Shown: in pieces, positions 1-10,498 of the stretch
Numbering within the stretch: the first letter of the stretch is position 1
Layout of the letters: each line of letters opens with the position of its first letter
DNA from: Cyanobacterium sp. uoEpiScrs1
GTDB taxonomy: Bacteria; Cyanobacteriota; Cyanobacteriia; Cyanobacteriales; Microcystaceae
Length of the DNA: 64,000 nt
Direction of reading: 5' to 3'
NCBI RefSeq assembly: GCF_947331815.1
Contig: NZ_OX373462.1
Location: 186,001 to 250,000, forward strand
Translations under genes and position numbers: made by a program
The notes under the pieces: model-generated
Databases searched by the model: none
What the model saw: only the letters and a program-made list of their open reading frames with translations
What the model was told of the DNA's origin: nothing

Positions 1-917
1 TGTTTAACTAAAATTACTAGATTATTATTATTGTTGCTTAGTTAATTTCAGTTAAATTTGTTTATAATTGATCAATAAATTTCATATATCAGTTAACTCA
101 ATTGCTATCGATATATAGTTAAAATAATTTCATTGATTTGTATATCATTTTGGCGATTTGGCAATTAGTTTCGATAACAAATATTTTATTTGTAAGTTTT
201 TATGATACACAAATCACGAGAATTACAATACATTAAGTTAATATATAAACATTTTAGTAAAGATAGAAAAGACACTTTATTGAGTATTAGATAACTAATA
301 ATGCATAACATGTTATACATTATTAGCAAGCTTTAACAATTGAACAATTTTAATTTAAATGTCAAATCAACAAAATAACAAACATATTACTATAGTAATT
401 CTTGAAAATTAATAGTCAATACTCACTTTTTTTTCTAATAAATTTTGATACTGTACAAAGTAATTTCTAAAATGAAAGATAGTAGTTGCTTATGATACAA
501 TTCAAATATCATGGCATGGTAGGTAAATAGCTAAAATTAAGCTCAATTAACATCAAACATTTTTACAGTACCGTATTTGTGTCATCGGAATTAAGAGACA
601 GCCTGTCGTCGAACTGTGGGACTAATTGTATCCTTTGACATAACTGGTCGACTTATAGGTTGAAGAGCAACGGAAGAATCACAAAATTTAATGTTCGGTG
701 ATTCACTACCATATACTTAATTTACTCGAACTTGTTGTGGTCTTGTGAGAACACAACAAGTTCTAATTGTGGGACTGATGTTGGATATTGGCTGATAACA
801 ACCAACATTTGAGTGATCTTTTCAGTAAAAAAGCTTATCCGTAGTTCACAGATTTAAGCTCCACTTTTTGGGGCGTTTCGATCACATGGAAAAGAGGCCA
901 AGTTAACAATTGGCGTT
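1..917. other. Gene-free AT-rich region upstream of prk
   Basis: I see no credible open reading frame on either strand. The first 600 bases are very AT-rich. From about 580 the composition becomes more mixed, and a short phrase (tgtgggact) occurs twice, near 617 and 768. A perfect 12-bp inverted repeat sits at 728-763. The last 60 bases probably hold the prk leader. The earlier part looks like eroded sequence, but I cannot name an ancestor gene. Confidence 0.6.
728..763. repeat. Perfect 12-bp inverted repeat, 12-nt loop
   Basis: GAACTTGTTGTG at 728-739 is the exact reverse complement of 752-763. It lies about 170 bases upstream of the prk start with no gene end next to it, so it is not an obvious terminator. 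It could be an RNA leader hairpin or an operator for prk, or one of the many unexplained palindromes in this window. Confidence 0.7.
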
Positions 918-935
918 TTGCATTTAGGGGGAACT

Positions 936-1973
936 ATGTCCACTCAGCTAGACCGTGTAGTTCTTATTGGGGTCGCAGGGGATTCCGGTTGTGGTAAGTC
1001 AACTTTTTTACGTCGCTTAACAGATATATTTGGTGCAGAGTTCATGACGGTCATCTGTCTAGATGACTACCATAGTCTTGACCGCCAAGGAAGAAAACAA
1101 GCTGGAATAACGGCCTTAAATCCTAAAGCTAACGACTTTGATTTAATGTATGAGCAGATTAAAGCTCTTAAGTCAGGAAAAGGTATTAATAAACCAATTT
1201 ACAATCATGAGACTGGAATGATCGAGGCATCAGAACACATAGAGCCAAATAGCGTGGTTGTCATTGAAGGGTTACATCCGCTCTATGATTATAGAGTTCG
1301 TGAATTAATTGACTTTAGTGTTTATCTTGACATTGGAAATGAAGTTAAAATCAATTGGAAAATTCAGCGTGATATGGCTGAACGTGGTCATACTTACGAG
1401 GATGTACTGGACTCGATTAATGCCAGAACCCCTGATTTTAATGCTTATATTGAATCGCAGAAACAATATGCAGATGTCGTTATCCAAGTCTTACCTACTC
1501 AACTAATCAAAGATCATAAAAGTAGGCTCTTAAGAGTACGTTTAATCGAAAAAGAAGGGATTGCTTATTTTGAACCTGCTTATTTATTTGATGAAGGATC
1601 TACTATTGTTTGGTGGCCCTGTGGGCGTAAACTTACTTGTGCTTATCCAGGAATTAAGATGTATTATGGTCCAGATAATTTTATGGGAAATGAAGTCTCT
1701 ATCTTAGAATTAGATGGTCAATTCGATAATATTAAAGAAATGATCTATGTAGAAAGCCATCTTAGTAAGACTGGAACAAAATACTATGGTGAAATGACAG
1801 AATTGCTACTTAACCATAAAGATTATCCTGGTGCTAATAATGGAACGGGTTTGTTCCAAATATTGGTGGGACTCAAAATGAGAGAAACTTATGAAAAAAT
1901 AACCGCTTCTGCAAAGACTCCGTCCAAGTATTTATTTGGTCTCAAAGATGGACTAAGGGGTCCTTTTCAATAG
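936..1973 (+). CDS. prk: Phosphoribulokinase
   Basis: Makes ribulose-1,5-bisphosphate from ribulose-5-phosphate and ATP in the Calvin cycle. The 345-residue product has the P-loop GDSGCGKS at 15-22. It keeps both redox cysteine pairs known from cyanobacterial enzymes: C19 and C41 near the nucleotide site, and C229 and C235 in the WWPCGRKLTC segment. These are the targets of thioredoxin and of the GAPDH-CP12 complex. I chose the ATG at 936 because AGGGGG lies just upstream and MSTQLDRVV is the family start; an in-frame TTG at 918 would add six residues. Full length, with no damage seen. Its survival is notable in a genome that otherwise looks reduced, because it has little use without RuBisCO. 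Confidence 0.96.
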   Translation: MSTQLDRVVLIGVAGDSGCGKSTFLRRLTDIFGAEFMTVICLDDYHSLDRQGRKQAGITALNPKANDFDLMYEQIKALKSGKGINKPIYNHETGMIEASEHIEPNSVVVIEGLHPLYDYRVRELIDFSVYLDIGNEVKINWKIQRDMAERGHTYEDVLDSINARTPDFNAYIESQKQYADVVIQVLPTQLIKDHKSRLLRVRLIEKEGIAYFEPAYLFDEGSTIVWWPCGRKLTCAYPGIKMYYGPDNFMGNEVSILELDGQFDNIKEMIYVESHLSKTGTKYYGEMTELLLNHKDYPGANNGTGLFQILVGLKMRETYEKITASAKTPSKYLFGLKDGLRGPFQ

Positions 1974-2143
1974 GCTAACATACAGATAGCAATATGAAGA
2001 TGGCATCTAGTCTTAGAGTTTAAATGGTTTTTAAATACAATTACTATTTTTTTTATAGCTTTTAGGGTTGATTACCAAAAATTTATTTTCTCTGATTTTT
2101 AGCTTAAAGTCGTTTGGGTCAGCGTTCATGAAGTGGTTTAATA

Positions 2144-2335
2144 TTACTGAGAAGACTTGGATACGGTACGCATTTGTTCAAGTAATGAGCCAAGTCCCTT
2201 TTCATAATTAGAGGTGATGGCTAAAAAAGCGCCAGCTAGAAGATAAAGAGGAAAGGGGAGCATAAACCCTTGAAACCATTCAAATAATCGAACAAGAACA
2301 AAAAGAATACAGACCGTTATCATCCAGACTCCCAT
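2144..2335 (-). CDS. Small conserved cyanobacterial membrane protein
   Basis: A 63-residue protein of unknown function. Residues 5-20 form a hydrophobic helix, and residues 24-41 (MLPFPLYLLAGAFLAITS) form a second, followed by a short polar tail. The composition and the motif RLFEWFQGF look like a conserved cyanobacterial small membrane protein rather than chance, but I cannot name the family. It stands alone, convergent with prk, with 170 bases between the stops. There is no strong ribosome binding site before the ATG. Confidence 0.6.
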   Translation of the reverse strand: MGVWMITVCILFVLVRLFEWFQGFMLPFPLYLLAGAFLAITSNYEKGLGSLLEQMRTVSKSSQ

Positions 2336-2777
2336 ATAGGGTACCTCAAATCAATCACTACAATACTCTGAATATTACCATGAGTAAACAACATAAGGGT
2401 ACTCTAGCTAACCGATAATTTCTTTTAGATTTCCCTGGACAAGTATCCACCCATTGAAAGTCGACTAACGAATACTTGATAGTGAACTGAGTCAAAAGTG
2501 TTTTTAAAGTATTTAATAGCTCGAATTTACTCGAATTTAGTTGTTGAGTTAGTCTAAATAAGACTTGTCTATAAAATAAAACATATCATAGAAAACGCGG
2601 TAGCTATTCTTGATCACAGAATCCTAAAGAATTTTAGGATAGCAACACAGAAAACACCTTGCAAATGTTACCGTCGTAGATATTACACAGTGTCTTGTTC
2701 CTAAACTACTACATAGGGGAGACTAAAATATAGTCTCTTGGGCTACGGGGTTTAGTTTGTGACATCCCACAATAGAG
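2336..2777. other. Gene-free spacer before tRNA-Gly
   Basis: No credible gene. A short hairpin (ATCCTAAA with TTTAGGAT) occurs near 2620-2640. The 3' end carries the tRNA-Gly promoter. Confidence 0.5.
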
Positions 2778-2807
2778 TTGACATTTCGCTTAAGTTTATG
2801 AGATAAT
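2778..2807 (+). promoter_or_regulatory. Sigma-70 type promoter for tRNA-Gly
   Basis: TTGACA at 2778-2783, an 18-base spacer, then GATAAT at 2802-2807. The predicted start is about 15 bases before the mature tRNA, as expected for a bacterial tRNA gene. Confidence 0.6.
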
Positions 2808-2830
2808 GCTATGCTAGCAGAAAGAATTGC

Positions 2831-2900
2831 GGGTATAGCTCAGCGGTAGAGCGTCACCTTGCCAAGGTGAATGTCGCGCGTTCGAATCGCGTTACCCGCT
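2831..2900 (+). tRNA. trnG: tRNA-Gly (GCC)
   Basis: Acceptor arms GCGGGTA and TACCCGC pair fully and are followed by the U discriminator typical of glycine tRNAs. The anticodon arm CACCTTGCCAAGGTG gives anticodon GCC. The D-arm (GCTC/GAGC) and the TTCGAAT T-loop are intact. CCA is not encoded. Ends may be off by a base or two. Confidence 0.95.
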
Positions 2901-3260
2901 TTGGTTAAGTCTAAACAGACATTTAGGATATATCTCAACGACCGCTGGCCTTCTAAGATTGGTGAAAATCATAAACTATAGCCTTAAGGCAGGGGGCGTA
3001 AAGGGGTTGATTAAGCGAAGATTTAGTATTGGAGTCCAGGAATTAGAGACTGTGCTTTGTATAAATAGCGTACATTTTGGAACAGCTAATTTTAGAGGGA
3101 ATAAACTGAAACTTGTGCAATCCCAAGAGTCTACGGAATTTCATTTGAGTAGTGAATATTTCTGTACCTGTTGGCTACGAGTAAATATCTGCCCGATCAT
3201 TATTGCCGAGTCTTTCGGTTGCAGTGAGTATCGGGAAGTATTCGTTATTAAAGACAATGG

Positions 3261-3452
3261 ATGGATTGTTCGTCTTCCGTCAAGAAGCTGTTCGTTTGGG
3301 CAAGCTTGGTGTTGGACAAACTATCGCTGCTGGCTAAGAATGCTACTTAGCAGAGGAAATACTTTTTTACAAATAAAATCAAAAATTGTAGTGGTCCTGA
3401 CTGGATGGTTCTGGTTAGCATTGCGATTGCTAGCTAGTCTTCAGTATATTAA
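3261..3452 (+). pseudogene. Possible relic of a membrane-protein gene
   Basis: Between tRNA-Gly and the proA-like gene there is no clean gene. One frame starting at the ATG 3261 reads protein-like but has two in-frame stops. It contains SGPDWMVLVSIAIAS, which looks like the start of a membrane helix. A second frame (2959-3471) is open for 170 codons but is rich in Cys and Trp and resembles no protein, so I take it as chance. The ancestor is not identified. Confidence 0.25.
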
Positions 3453-3534
3453 CCTGAATTATTCCCATTGAACTATCTAGTAACGTTATCGGCAATAATT
3501 TTTTGATTAGCCTATCGGCGTTGATGCAAACTCT

Positions 3535-4797
3535 ATGGCAATAGAACGCTCCCCTAACATACTTTTGACATCTGTTCAACGGGCTCACAAGGCTTTTCTC
3601 GCTCTAGAAACAAGTGATAGTGTTCATCGTAGCCAAGGTATCCGTGCTATGGCGCAAGGAATTAGCCAAGCCTTTGATGATATCTTGGAAGCTAATACAC
3701 TTGATCTTGAAATGAGTAGGGAAATGGCAGTTCCGGAGCTCCTAATTGACTGGCTCAAATTAACTCCTGAAAGACTTCATCAGGTGGTCTCCATTTTAGA
3801 TCGTTTAGCTGAAGTTCCCGATCCAATTCGACGAGTCTTTCATGCACCTTATCCTCTAAGTGCATCTCAGACCTATTGTCAACTGATGCCCCTAGGAGTT
3901 ATTACTCTAATTTACGAGACTTTTCCAGAATTAGGGGCTATAATGGCAGGCTTTTGTCTCAAAACAGGTAACAGTTTGATTCTACGAGGTTGTGGCTCAT
4001 CAACTCATTCGAATGCTGTTATTGCTGAGATTCTACAAGTTGCTCTTGAGGAAGTCAAATTACCGAGAGGTTGTCTGGAAGTTCTTTCGGCGGATGAAGG
4101 GGCTTCCATTCAAGATTTAGTAACTCAGGATCAGTATCTTAGTTTAGTAATGCCCTATGGCCGTCCTAGTTTAGTTGATCAGGTGACTCGTTTAGCGACA
4201 GCTCCTGTGCTTAAGCCTGCAATGGGAAATTGTTATCTTTATTGGTCTTCCACCGTAGATTTAGACTTAATACGATGGGTGATTCTTGATAGTCACGCTA
4301 GTAAACCAGATCCTGTTAATGCTATTGAAAAAGTTTTAATTAGCCCCTTGCAAAATCCATCTATTCTAATGAGGTTGTTCAATACTCTACGAGAAAAGGG
4401 GTTTCAATTACGTGGTGATGAACAGTTATCGGCAGAGTTTTCCGATTATCTCATCCCTGTTAAATCTTCGGAATGGGAAAACCCCTATCTTGATAAGATT
4501 ATCGCTTTTAAAGTAGTTAATGATTTACCTGAAGGAATTAGCTGGATCAACCAATATAGTAGTGGACACGCTGATTGTTTAGTGACAGATTCTTATCCAG
4601 AAAGTCGTCAATTTGCCATGGAAGTTGACAGTGCACTAGTTTATATTAATGCTTCTCCTCGTTTTTCTCGTTATCCCAAGCAAGGAGAATCCCTCTTTTT
4701 GGGAGTCTCCAATCAAAAAGGACACCATAGAGGTCTTATTTCTCTAGAAACGTTCACAACCCTTAAACATGTAGTTCAAGGAAATGGGAGATTATAA
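3535..4797 (+). CDS. Gamma-glutamyl phosphate reductase-like protein (ProA paralogue)
   Basis: A 420-residue aldehyde-dehydrogenase-fold protein homologous to ProA, which reduces glutamyl-5-phosphate in proline synthesis. Family hallmarks include PLGVITLIYE near 120 and the segment DPVNAIEKVLI near 259-269. In true ProA the matching segment carries the catalytic cysteine (for example PAACNAMET in the human enzyme). Here that position is Val261. The ESRP motif is also changed to ETFP. As I recall, cyanobacteria carry two proA-like genes, and this is probably the divergent one, so the proline role is doubtful. The frame is fully intact, which suggests a kept function. No operon partners; der follows 300 bases on. 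Confidence 0.8.
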   Translation: MAIERSPNILLTSVQRAHKAFLALETSDSVHRSQGIRAMAQGISQAFDDILEANTLDLEMSREMAVPELLIDWLKLTPERLHQVVSILDRLAEVPDPIRRVFHAPYPLSASQTYCQLMPLGVITLIYETFPELGAIMAGFCLKTGNSLILRGCGSSTHSNAVIAEILQVALEEVKLPRGCLEVLSADEGASIQDLVTQDQYLSLVMPYGRPSLVDQVTRLATAPVLKPAMGNCYLYWSSTVDLDLIRWVILDSHASKPDPVNAIEKVLISPLQNPSILMRLFNTLREKGFQLRGDEQLSAEFSDYLIPVKSSEWENPYLDKIIAFKVVNDLPEGISWINQYSSGHADCLVTDSYPESRQFAMEVDSALVYINASPRFSRYPKQGESLFLGVSNQKGHHRGLISLETFTTLKHVVQGNGRL

Positions 4798-5100
4798 AAA
4801 AGATTATTGATATCTTCTTTTAGCACATGACCCTCACTAATTGAGTCATAAACGGGGTACATTATTAATGTATAAGCAAGCTCGTTTTTGAATAGGCACA
4901 AGTCTAATGATGAGGGAGTTCGTATATCTAGTAAATGTTATTAATGTTGAGATCACTATTGTTCATTTTTCCGTTGGTAGAATATAGAAGTTACTAGTTT
5001 TAGAGAATTACCGGATGGAAAATAAGTCAAAGTGTACTTATTCTTAATAAAGAAAGTGTATTTTGTTAATATTTTTTAGTCAGAATCGAGATAGAAAATT
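4798..5100. other. Spacer between proA-like gene and der
   Basis: AT-rich. I see no gene, RNA or strong repeat. It presumably carries the der promoter. Confidence 0.5.
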
Positions 5101-6459
5101 ATGCCACTACCTATTGTTGCCATTATCGGACGGCCTAATGTGGGCAAATCAACTCTAGTTAATAGACTAGCAGGGGATCAGCATGCGATTGTACACGATG
5201 AACCAGGAATTACTCGTGATCGTACTTATCGACTGTCTTTTTGGCAAAATCGGGACTTTCAGGTAGTGGATACGGGAGGATTGGTGTTTGAAGATAACAC
5301 GGAGTTTTTGCCGTTAATTCGAGAACAGGCTATGACCGCTTTAAATGAATCAAGCGTGGCTATTTTCGTTGTAGATGGAAAAACTGGGCCCACAGCTGGT
5401 GATCATGAAATTGCAAGTTGGCTACGTCAACAACCTGTTCCTGTGTTGTTAGCTGTTAATAAGTGTGAATCTGTAGAACAGGGAGCTATTCAAGCAGCAC
5501 AATTTTGGGAATTAGGATTAGGAAATCCTTACCCAATTTCGGGAATCCATGGTAGTGGGACAGGAGAACTTTTAGATGATTTAATTACCCATCTTCCTCA
5601 TCCTAAAAAATTGACTAGTACCAATGAAATTAATGTAGCAATTATTGGACGTCCTAATGTAGGAAAATCTAGTTTGTTAAATACTTTTTTGGGAAAAAAA
5701 CGGGCAATTGTCAGTCCTATTTCAGGAACCACAAGAGATGCGATTGATACAGTGGTTGAAAGGAGTGGACAAAACTATCGATTAATTGATACAGCGGGCA
5801 TCCGTCGTAAAAAGAATGTTGAATATGGAGCAGAATTTTTCAGTATTAATCGTTCCTTTAAAGCTATTCGTCGTTCTGATGTTGTATTATTTGTAATTGA
5901 TGCGATCGATGGAATAACGGAACAAGACCTAAAATTAGCAAACAGAATTATTGATGAAGGTCGTGCAGCTGTAATTTTGGTTAATAAATGGGATGCTATT
6001 GATAAAAATTCTTACACTATTTATGAGTATAAAACCAGGATATTTTCTCGTCTTTATTTTATGGAATGGTCTCCTATTATTTTTGTAAGTGCAATGACTG
6101 GTCAACGAGTTGATAAAGTCCTCAGTTTAGTTAAAAGTTCAGCTGAAGAACACTGCCGTCGTGTGAGTACAGCTGTAATTAATGAGGTTTTACAGGAAGC
6201 AGTTAGTTGGCATTCCCCTCCTACAAACCGTCAAGGAAAACAAGGGAAAATTTATTATGGAACTCAGGTATCTACTCAACCGCCAACTATTGCTTTATTT
6301 GTCAATGATCCAAAACGATTTAATGACAATTATCGCCGTTATATTGAAGGTCAATTTCGTCAGCAATTAGGTTTTCCAGGTACTCCTATTCGTTTGCTAT
6401 GGAGGGGAAAAAAAGTTCGAGATATTGAACAAACTGTTAATCGAGCAACCAGAGTATAG
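5101..6459 (+). CDS. der: Ribosome biogenesis GTPase Der
   Basis: Essential GTPase for maturation of the 50S subunit (EngA/Der). The 452-residue product shows the diagnostic double G-domain. The first has GRPNVGKST near 10 with NKCE, the second GRPNVGKSS near 182 with NKWD. Both have DTGG or DTAG G3 motifs and are followed by the KH-like C-terminal domain ([10 protein letters not shown] near the end). Length is normal for the family. The ATG at 5101 matches the family start, but no good ribosome binding site is visible. Monocistronic as far as I can see. Confidence 0.97.
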   Translation: MPLPIVAIIGRPNVGKSTLVNRLAGDQHAIVHDEPGITRDRTYRLSFWQNRDFQVVDTGGLVFEDNTEFLPLIREQAMTALNESSVAIFVVDGKTGPTAGDHEIASWLRQQPVPVLLAVNKCESVEQGAIQAAQFWELGLGNPYPISGIHGSGTGELLDDLITHLPHPKKLTSTNEINVAIIGRPNVGKSSLLNTFLGKKRAIVSPISGTTRDAIDTVVERSGQNYRLIDTAGIRRKKNVEYGAEFFSINRSFKAIRRSDVVLFVIDAIDGITEQDLKLANRIIDEGRAAVILVNKWDAIDKNSYTIYEYKTRIFSRLYFMEWSPIIFVSAMTGQRVDKVLSLVKSSAEEHCRRVSTAVINEVLQEAVSWHSPPTNRQGKQGKIYYGTQVSTQPPTIALFVNDPKRFNDNYRRYIEGQFRQQLGFPGTPIRLLWRGKKVRDIEQTVNRATRV

Positions 6460-6725
6460 AAATATGAGACTATAAATAGAAGTAACAGTTAAAAAATGTA
6501 TATTTTTATCCTTACAAATTTAGATTAATGTTTGACAATCTAAACAAGTTAATTTGGTGAACTAGAAAACTATTAATCAGTGCTTAAAATCTGCTAAACT
6601 AAAAAAGTTTATATTAGTAAGTCTAAAAATATTATTTATATTTATTGAGTGAGATATTAATCCTAAATTTGCAATTCTTTATACTTTTAAATTTGTCAAT
6701 AAAAAATCATTATTTATCATATTTA

Positions 6726-7523
6726 GTGAATAATATTAGTTTAATTCATTTATCTCAATCTCATTTGAATTTGTTAGATACTTGTCCTCCTCAATTCCAA
6801 CGTGTTTATCTAGAACAGTTAGGAACTCCTTTAAGTCCAGAAAAACAGGAAAAATTATCTTGGGGAAATCAATTTCATCAACTAATGCAACAGTATGAAT
6901 TAGGATTATCAGTTGATTTACTTGTAGCTAAGGATAAACAAATGCAGAACTCTTTAAATGCATTAATTAATGCTGTTCCTAGCTTGAGAAATCCTTCGCA
7001 AAATAGTTGGAAAGAAGCTGAACATTCTCGTACGCTTAAATTTAAAGGATATTTATTGACTGTTATTTATGATTTATTAATTGCTAAACCGGAAAAAGCT
7101 GAGATTTTGGACTGGAAAACCTATCTTAAACCAGAAAATCCTCAAAAATTAGCTAATAATTGGCAAACTAGACTTTATTTATATATTTTAGTAGAAACGT
7201 CTGACTATTTACCTGAACAGATTTCTATAACTTATTGGTTTGTAAAACTTCCAAGTCAGCCGCAATCTTTAACGTTTTTTTATGACAAAGACAAACATAA
7301 ACAAAATCATGAAGATTTAAAAGTACTTTTAAATAAATTTGAGAATTGGTTAAATGAATATATCCAAGAAAATATTAATTTTCCCCATTCTATTAATTGT
7401 CAAATAAACTGCCCTTATTCTCAATTATTGGGTCCGGAACAGTCCACGAGTATCACACTAAATAAAGCGGAAAAAAATTGGTTATCTATAATTGAAGAAA
7501 TTCAGGAGGTTTCTCTACCATAA
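6726..7523 (+). CDS. PD-(D/E)XK nuclease family protein (RecB-like)
   Basis: Predicted nuclease or nuclease-like protein of about 265 residues. It starts with LIHLSQSHLNLLDTCP, the usual beginning of the RecB-type family. It carries the core in order: an aspartate in VIYDLLIA, the ILDWKT motif (D-x-K) and the QTRLYLYIL helix with the conserved Gln. I place the start at the GTG 6726. An upstream in-frame TTG at 6645 would add 27 hydrophobic residues not expected in the family. There is no helicase partner next to it. The substrate is unknown. Confidence 0.75.
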   Translation: MNNISLIHLSQSHLNLLDTCPPQFQRVYLEQLGTPLSPEKQEKLSWGNQFHQLMQQYELGLSVDLLVAKDKQMQNSLNALINAVPSLRNPSQNSWKEAEHSRTLKFKGYLLTVIYDLLIAKPEKAEILDWKTYLKPENPQKLANNWQTRLYLYILVETSDYLPEQISITYWFVKLPSQPQSLTFFYDKDKHKQNHEDLKVLLNKFENWLNEYIQENINFPHSINCQINCPYSQLLGPEQSTSITLNKAEKNWLSIIEEIQEVSLP

Positions 7524-8068
7524 AAATGACTAGTTTTTAACAACTTAAAAAGAGAGAAATACCTAATATTATAAATCATACACTTATTTTGATAAATACT
7601 AATAAGTTTTTTATAAAAGTAAAATAAATAATAAATTCTAAGAATACAAACAATTACTCTTGTTAGGATAGTTCTTGCTCAACTCGTCTGATTAGCTAAT
7701 TATATCTTTACTAAATTTTACTAATTTAAGGTAGATATTAGAATACTTATTAAGTAATTGAAACCAAATTTTAATAAACTATAAATAACTTAGCTATTAT
7801 CTAATAAGCTTAGTATTAATAATTGATTAAAAATCGAAATATATATAACCTTATGTTTTAAAGTAAACTTATATTTCTCGGTCCTATTATAAATAGTATA
7901 AATTAATAAATATATATTTTGTATAGAATTTTTAGACAAATCTTGTTATATGTCTACTTATTTAACACCTTTATTTAAAGTTTACGTCCTTTATCATAAG
8001 TCTTTATTTTTTATTCACATAATTTTGGGAATTATTAATTATTCTAAACCTGAATTTTAAAAAAGTTT
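7524..8068. other. Gene-free spacer between convergent genes
   Basis: Very AT-rich. No open frame with protein-like composition, no RNA gene and no strong inverted repeat were seen. Confidence 0.5.
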
Positions 8069-8965
8069 CTATCTTGCCAAGTGGAGTAGCTTATCTAAAA
8101 ACTCTTCAGTTAATTTAATAAAAGCTTTAGAACCGTTAGAATTTGGCATAGCCGTCACTACAGGGCGAAAACTATCAACTGCTTTAGCTACATTAACATC
8201 CATAGGAATTGAGGTGTTAAACAACTGAAAAGGATTAAAATCCTGCTTAATCCTTTTTATAACGCGGTTATAATAACGACTAAGTAACCCCCCTCCTGAT
8301 GAAATAAACACAACGCCTAATAAATTTAGGTTTAATGGATCAGTTTTTTGATGACTTTCTTTGAGTCTAGCGATACGTCGTTCTAAAAGCTGTATTCCGA
8401 CAACTGATAAGGGTTCAGGACGTGCTGGAAGTAAATAATAATGGCTAGCAGCTAAACCACTTCTCGTTAACAAATTGTAGCCAGGAGCACAATCCATAAA
8501 AATTAGATCATAGTGATCAACAACTGATTTGATAATTTGCTCAATTAAAACTCTTTCAAAATGGGTCCAGGCCGTTTTAAAGTCAGAATTACCTACAATA
8601 GCTGCCTGTTTATGTAAAGTTTCTGAGATGATATATTCATCGTAAAGTTCTAGGTCTCCTGGCAATAAGTCCAACCCTTCTATATCGCAAATATAGGGTT
8701 GGATTATGTCATGAACATCCAGTTTACTATAGGGATTGGGTTGAACCATGTTATCCAGTAGATAGCTCAATGTGCGACGTTTTTTTCGGATTTTGGCGAA
8801 CTCATGAGGTGACATTAAACTTAAAGTAGCACTGATTTGAGAATCCAAGTCTAACACCAGTACTCGTTTTCCATGATATTTAGCCAAGCAAGTAGCTAAA
8901 TTAACTGTAAGAGTTGTTTTACCGACCCCTCCTTTCATGTTGACGGTACTAATCACTAATCCCAT
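8069..8965 (-). CDS. ParA/MinD-family partition ATPase
   Basis: A 298-residue ATPase of the ParA/Soj group. It has the deviant Walker A motif KGGVGKTT at 11-18, the A' motif VLDLDSQ near 37 and the Walker B strand LIFMDCAPG near 155. Such proteins bind DNA nonspecifically as ATP dimers and position chromosomes, plasmids or carboxysome-like cargo. No parB or parS lies nearby and neither neighbour is functionally linked, so it is an orphan. A chromosomal role is the simplest guess; descent from a plasmid cannot be excluded. The frame is intact, with a promoter region in the spacer above 8965. Confidence 0.88.
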   Translation of the reverse strand: MGLVISTVNMKGGVGKTTLTVNLATCLAKYHGKRVLVLDLDSQISATLSLMSPHEFAKIRKKRRTLSYLLDNMVQPNPYSKLDVHDIIQPYICDIEGLDLLPGDLELYDEYIISETLHKQAAIVGNSDFKTAWTHFERVLIEQIIKSVVDHYDLIFMDCAPGYNLLTRSGLAASHYYLLPARPEPLSVVGIQLLERRIARLKESHQKTDPLNLNLLGVVFISSGGGLLSRYYNRVIKRIKQDFNPFQLFNTSIPMDVNVAKAVDSFRPVVTAMPNSNGSKAFIKLTEEFLDKLLHLAR

Positions 8966-10498
8966 TTATAAAATTCCTTGTTGAGTAATATAGAAAATAA
9001 ATACCTTGACTAGGATTAGTCTATCAGAATCACCGAAGATTAATGTCTTTATCAAGAGAAATAAGTTGCAATCGGCGATATTTATTGTTTTTGATTTTGT
9101 TTTAAATCATTTAACCATTTTCTTGACTATCCAGTAAACACTTTACATGTTTCTAATCCGGAAGTAAGACTAATCTACATTCCATACTAATAAACAAAAG
9201 ACTAAATTTATAATGTAATATCTATCGGAAGCTAGTCTCATTTGTTAACTGTTGCTACAGTGATCATAAGGATAATAATAGCAGCCTGATTTGTATAAAT
9301 AAAAAAATTAACTTGAGAAGTCCCTAAATCGATGATTAAACTAGAATGAGTATAACTCCAAGTACAAAATGAGAATCTTTGCAAACACTTGGATTGAAAT
9401 CGGTGATGTAAGTACTAAAGACAATTTTAAATATCTTTATCCATAGGATATCAACAGTTATTAAAGTAGCCATTAACATTGCCATTTCTAAGATGGGAAT
9501 TAGTAAAAATAGAAAATTGACTAAGATTTGTCTACTGACTTTTACTTATGTTATGGCTGATATAGTTGTCGCTTCAGGCATAGAAGAAGTAGGCTTCAAC
9601 TTAGCTCATTCCAATCATTATAAAATAGTGGTCCTATTAGACTTAATGAGGAGAACTTATCCTCACTCATAAGCAATTGCTAAAAACAGTTTAACCGGAG
9701 GTGACTTAAACAATGGATAGATTATTAAGATAAATTATTGAGTTAAATAACCGGTTGTTGGTTAAAAAATAGCGGTAATTTGCAGGGTATCGATAACGAT
9801 AACAGCTGATAGGGTTCAGATCAAGGTGTAGAGAAGGTAGAGCAAAGTCAGTTCCCACTTAATCTATTCTTGTGGCTGATAAAAAATTTGCAATAACATG
9901 CTATACCACTGTAAGTCTCTTTTATAACGGCATTCTAGATTGATTATGCTCAAACTCAATTCCATCCAGCTCAGCGATAATCTCAGCTAACTGCCTAATG
10001 GGTGCAGTCTGTTAAAATGTCAGACGGCACTCCTAAAATAGACTTCATTAAGGAGCTCTTGAAAAGAGACTAACATTGCCTACCCTCTATAGAAATACTA
10101 AAAATCAGAAGTAAAAATAGAAGAAAGATAAATCAATAAACAATATTGTCAATAGTATTTTATTGAGTTGAGTTGATTATCTTAGACTAAGACTTCTGTA
10201 AAAAACTGTAACCGTTCATCAACATCTTAATTAAATTAGAGTCGTGAAGTTGCAATCACTCTAGTTTAAGTAGCTAATATACAAGAAATATCCTAATAAT
10301 ATTCCAGTCCTGAGGAATTTTATTAAAAAGACTGTGTATAAGTTGAGTAATAATTAAAACCTATCTAGACTTTTCTATAATCGTATCAAAATAGTGAAAT
10401 TATTGATTGCGTTACTTTCCTATCTCTAATTTTGTCCAAATTGGAGATAGGAAGGCAAAATCTTAAGTGAGTATCAAAACTCGAGCTAATTTAACTCA
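8966..10498. other. 1.5-kb eroded spacer
   Basis: No intact gene. Two short stretches read protein-like before stops. On the plus strand, a frame from about 9553 (MADIVVASG...) runs about 40 codons. On the minus strand, about 28 codons near 9950-10010 contain LAEIIAELDGIEFEHN and end in a stop. Neither is long enough to identify. I take the region as remains of one or more dead genes. Confidence 0.45.

Noticed and set aside
2959..3471. 170-codon open frame after tRNA-Gly
   Set aside because: Although long, it is rich in Cys, Trp and Arg and resembles no family. Another frame of the same DNA reads more protein-like but with stops, so I treated the region as a relic.
9553..9720. Faint resemblance to the start of a cytosine-5 DNA methyltransferase
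   Set aside because: Only about 40 codons; the catalytic motif is not present and the match is too weak to name.
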